This document shows, piece after piece, positions 6,296 through 6,507 of a stretch of 6,507 nt of DNA; within the stretch, counting starts at the first letter, position 1, and each line of letters opens with the position of its first letter. Below the pieces are notes generated by a model. The model was given only the letters and a program-made list of their open reading frames with translations. It did not search any database and was not told where the DNA came from. Source of the DNA: JAGTVG01 sp964389805 (GTDB taxonomy: Bacteria > Bacteroidota > Bacteroidia > Cytophagales > Cyclobacteriaceae); the NCBI GenBank assembly GCA_964389805.1, contig CAYMFU010000149.1, positions 1-6,507 of the forward strand. Reading direction: 5' to 3'. The translations under genes and the position numbers were made by a program.

Positions 6296-6507
6296 ATGAA
6301 TAATAATCTAATCGACACAAAATTTTCCCTCCCATGCGGAGTCACTCTTAACAACCGTCTGGTAAAATCCGCAATGACAGAGCGTATCAGTAACAAAAAA
6401 TTTGAGCCCACCGAAGGGCACGTAAGGTTGTATGAAGACTGGGCGGAAACTGAAGCAGGTCTGTTGATAACAGGTAACGTAATGATTGACCATAAACATC
6501 TTGAATC
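6296..6507 (+). CDS. Old Yellow Enzyme family NADH:flavin oxidoreductase, N-terminal fragment
   Basis: The visible 70 codons (plus two bases) encode the first strands of an FMN-binding TIM barrel. Residues 11-30 contain LPCGVTLNNRLVKSAMTE, matching the L-x-N-R-[LI]-V-x-[SA]-x-M-T signature in which the Thr (here Thr28) contacts the FMN ring. Residues 54-65 (AGLLITGNVMID) match the conserved second strand. Known of the family: FMN enzymes that take a hydride from NAD(P)H and reduce activated double bonds of enones, enoates or related electrophiles. Full members are about 350-400 residues or more, so most of the gene is beyond the right edge. The substrate cannot be told from this part. The ATG at 6296 is chosen because the family homology starts directly after it; no clear ribosome binding site is seen. 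It is divergent from the radical SAM gene. Confidence 0.88.
   Translation, partial: MNNNLIDTKFSLPCGVTLNNRLVKSAMTERISNKKFEPTEGHVRLYEDWAETEAGLLITGNVMIDHKHLE

Noticed and set aside
6308..6499. Minus-strand open frame at the right end
   Set aside because: It is antisense to the N-terminal part of the Old Yellow Enzyme family gene, which matches family motifs on the plus strand.

Overview
The window looks like a chromosomal segment of a moderately AT-rich Gram-negative bacterium, most likely in the Bacteroidetes (Bacteroidota). This is inferred from the protein styles, A/T-rich intergenic DNA and the lack of strong Shine-Dalgarno sequences before any of the visible starts. No rRNA, tRNA, CRISPR array or insertion sequence was seen.

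Positions 1-4417 hold four co-directional minus-strand genes, packed like an operon and running off the left edge. In transcription order they are: (A) a five-helix membrane protein with two His-x13-His helices, typical of a diheme cytochrome b; (B) a membrane-anchored ferredoxin fused to a thioredoxin-reductase-like FAD/NAD(P)H domain; (C) an exported cytochrome with 20 CxxCH heme motifs in ~75-residue repeats; (D) a second exported multiheme cytochrome, of which 205 residues and 7 heme motifs are visible. A-B are 10 bp apart, B-C 31 bp apart, and C-D overlap by 22 bp.

Taken together, A-D read as a transmembrane electron conduit. Cytoplasmic NAD(P)H (or ferredoxin) would reduce FAD and Fe-S clusters in B, electrons would cross the membrane through the two b hemes of A, and periplasmic multiheme wires C and D would carry them to an unknown acceptor. 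The reverse direction is also possible. Two details of B stand out. Both of its ferredoxin motifs lack the second cysteine (replaced by Ser and His), and the FAD-binding segment that normally closes a thioredoxin-reductase fold lies before the GxGxxG motif, so the flavoprotein appears circularly permuted. I do not recognise a named system with this gene set.

Positions 4418-4726 are an AT-rich gap with an all-A/T inverted repeat. Positions 4727-6043 (minus) encode a cobalamin-binding-type radical SAM enzyme of unknown substrate. Positions 6044-6295 are a divergent intergenic region with a spaced 8-bp dyad that could be an operator. From 6296 (plus) an Old Yellow Enzyme family flavin oxidoreductase begins and runs off the right edge.
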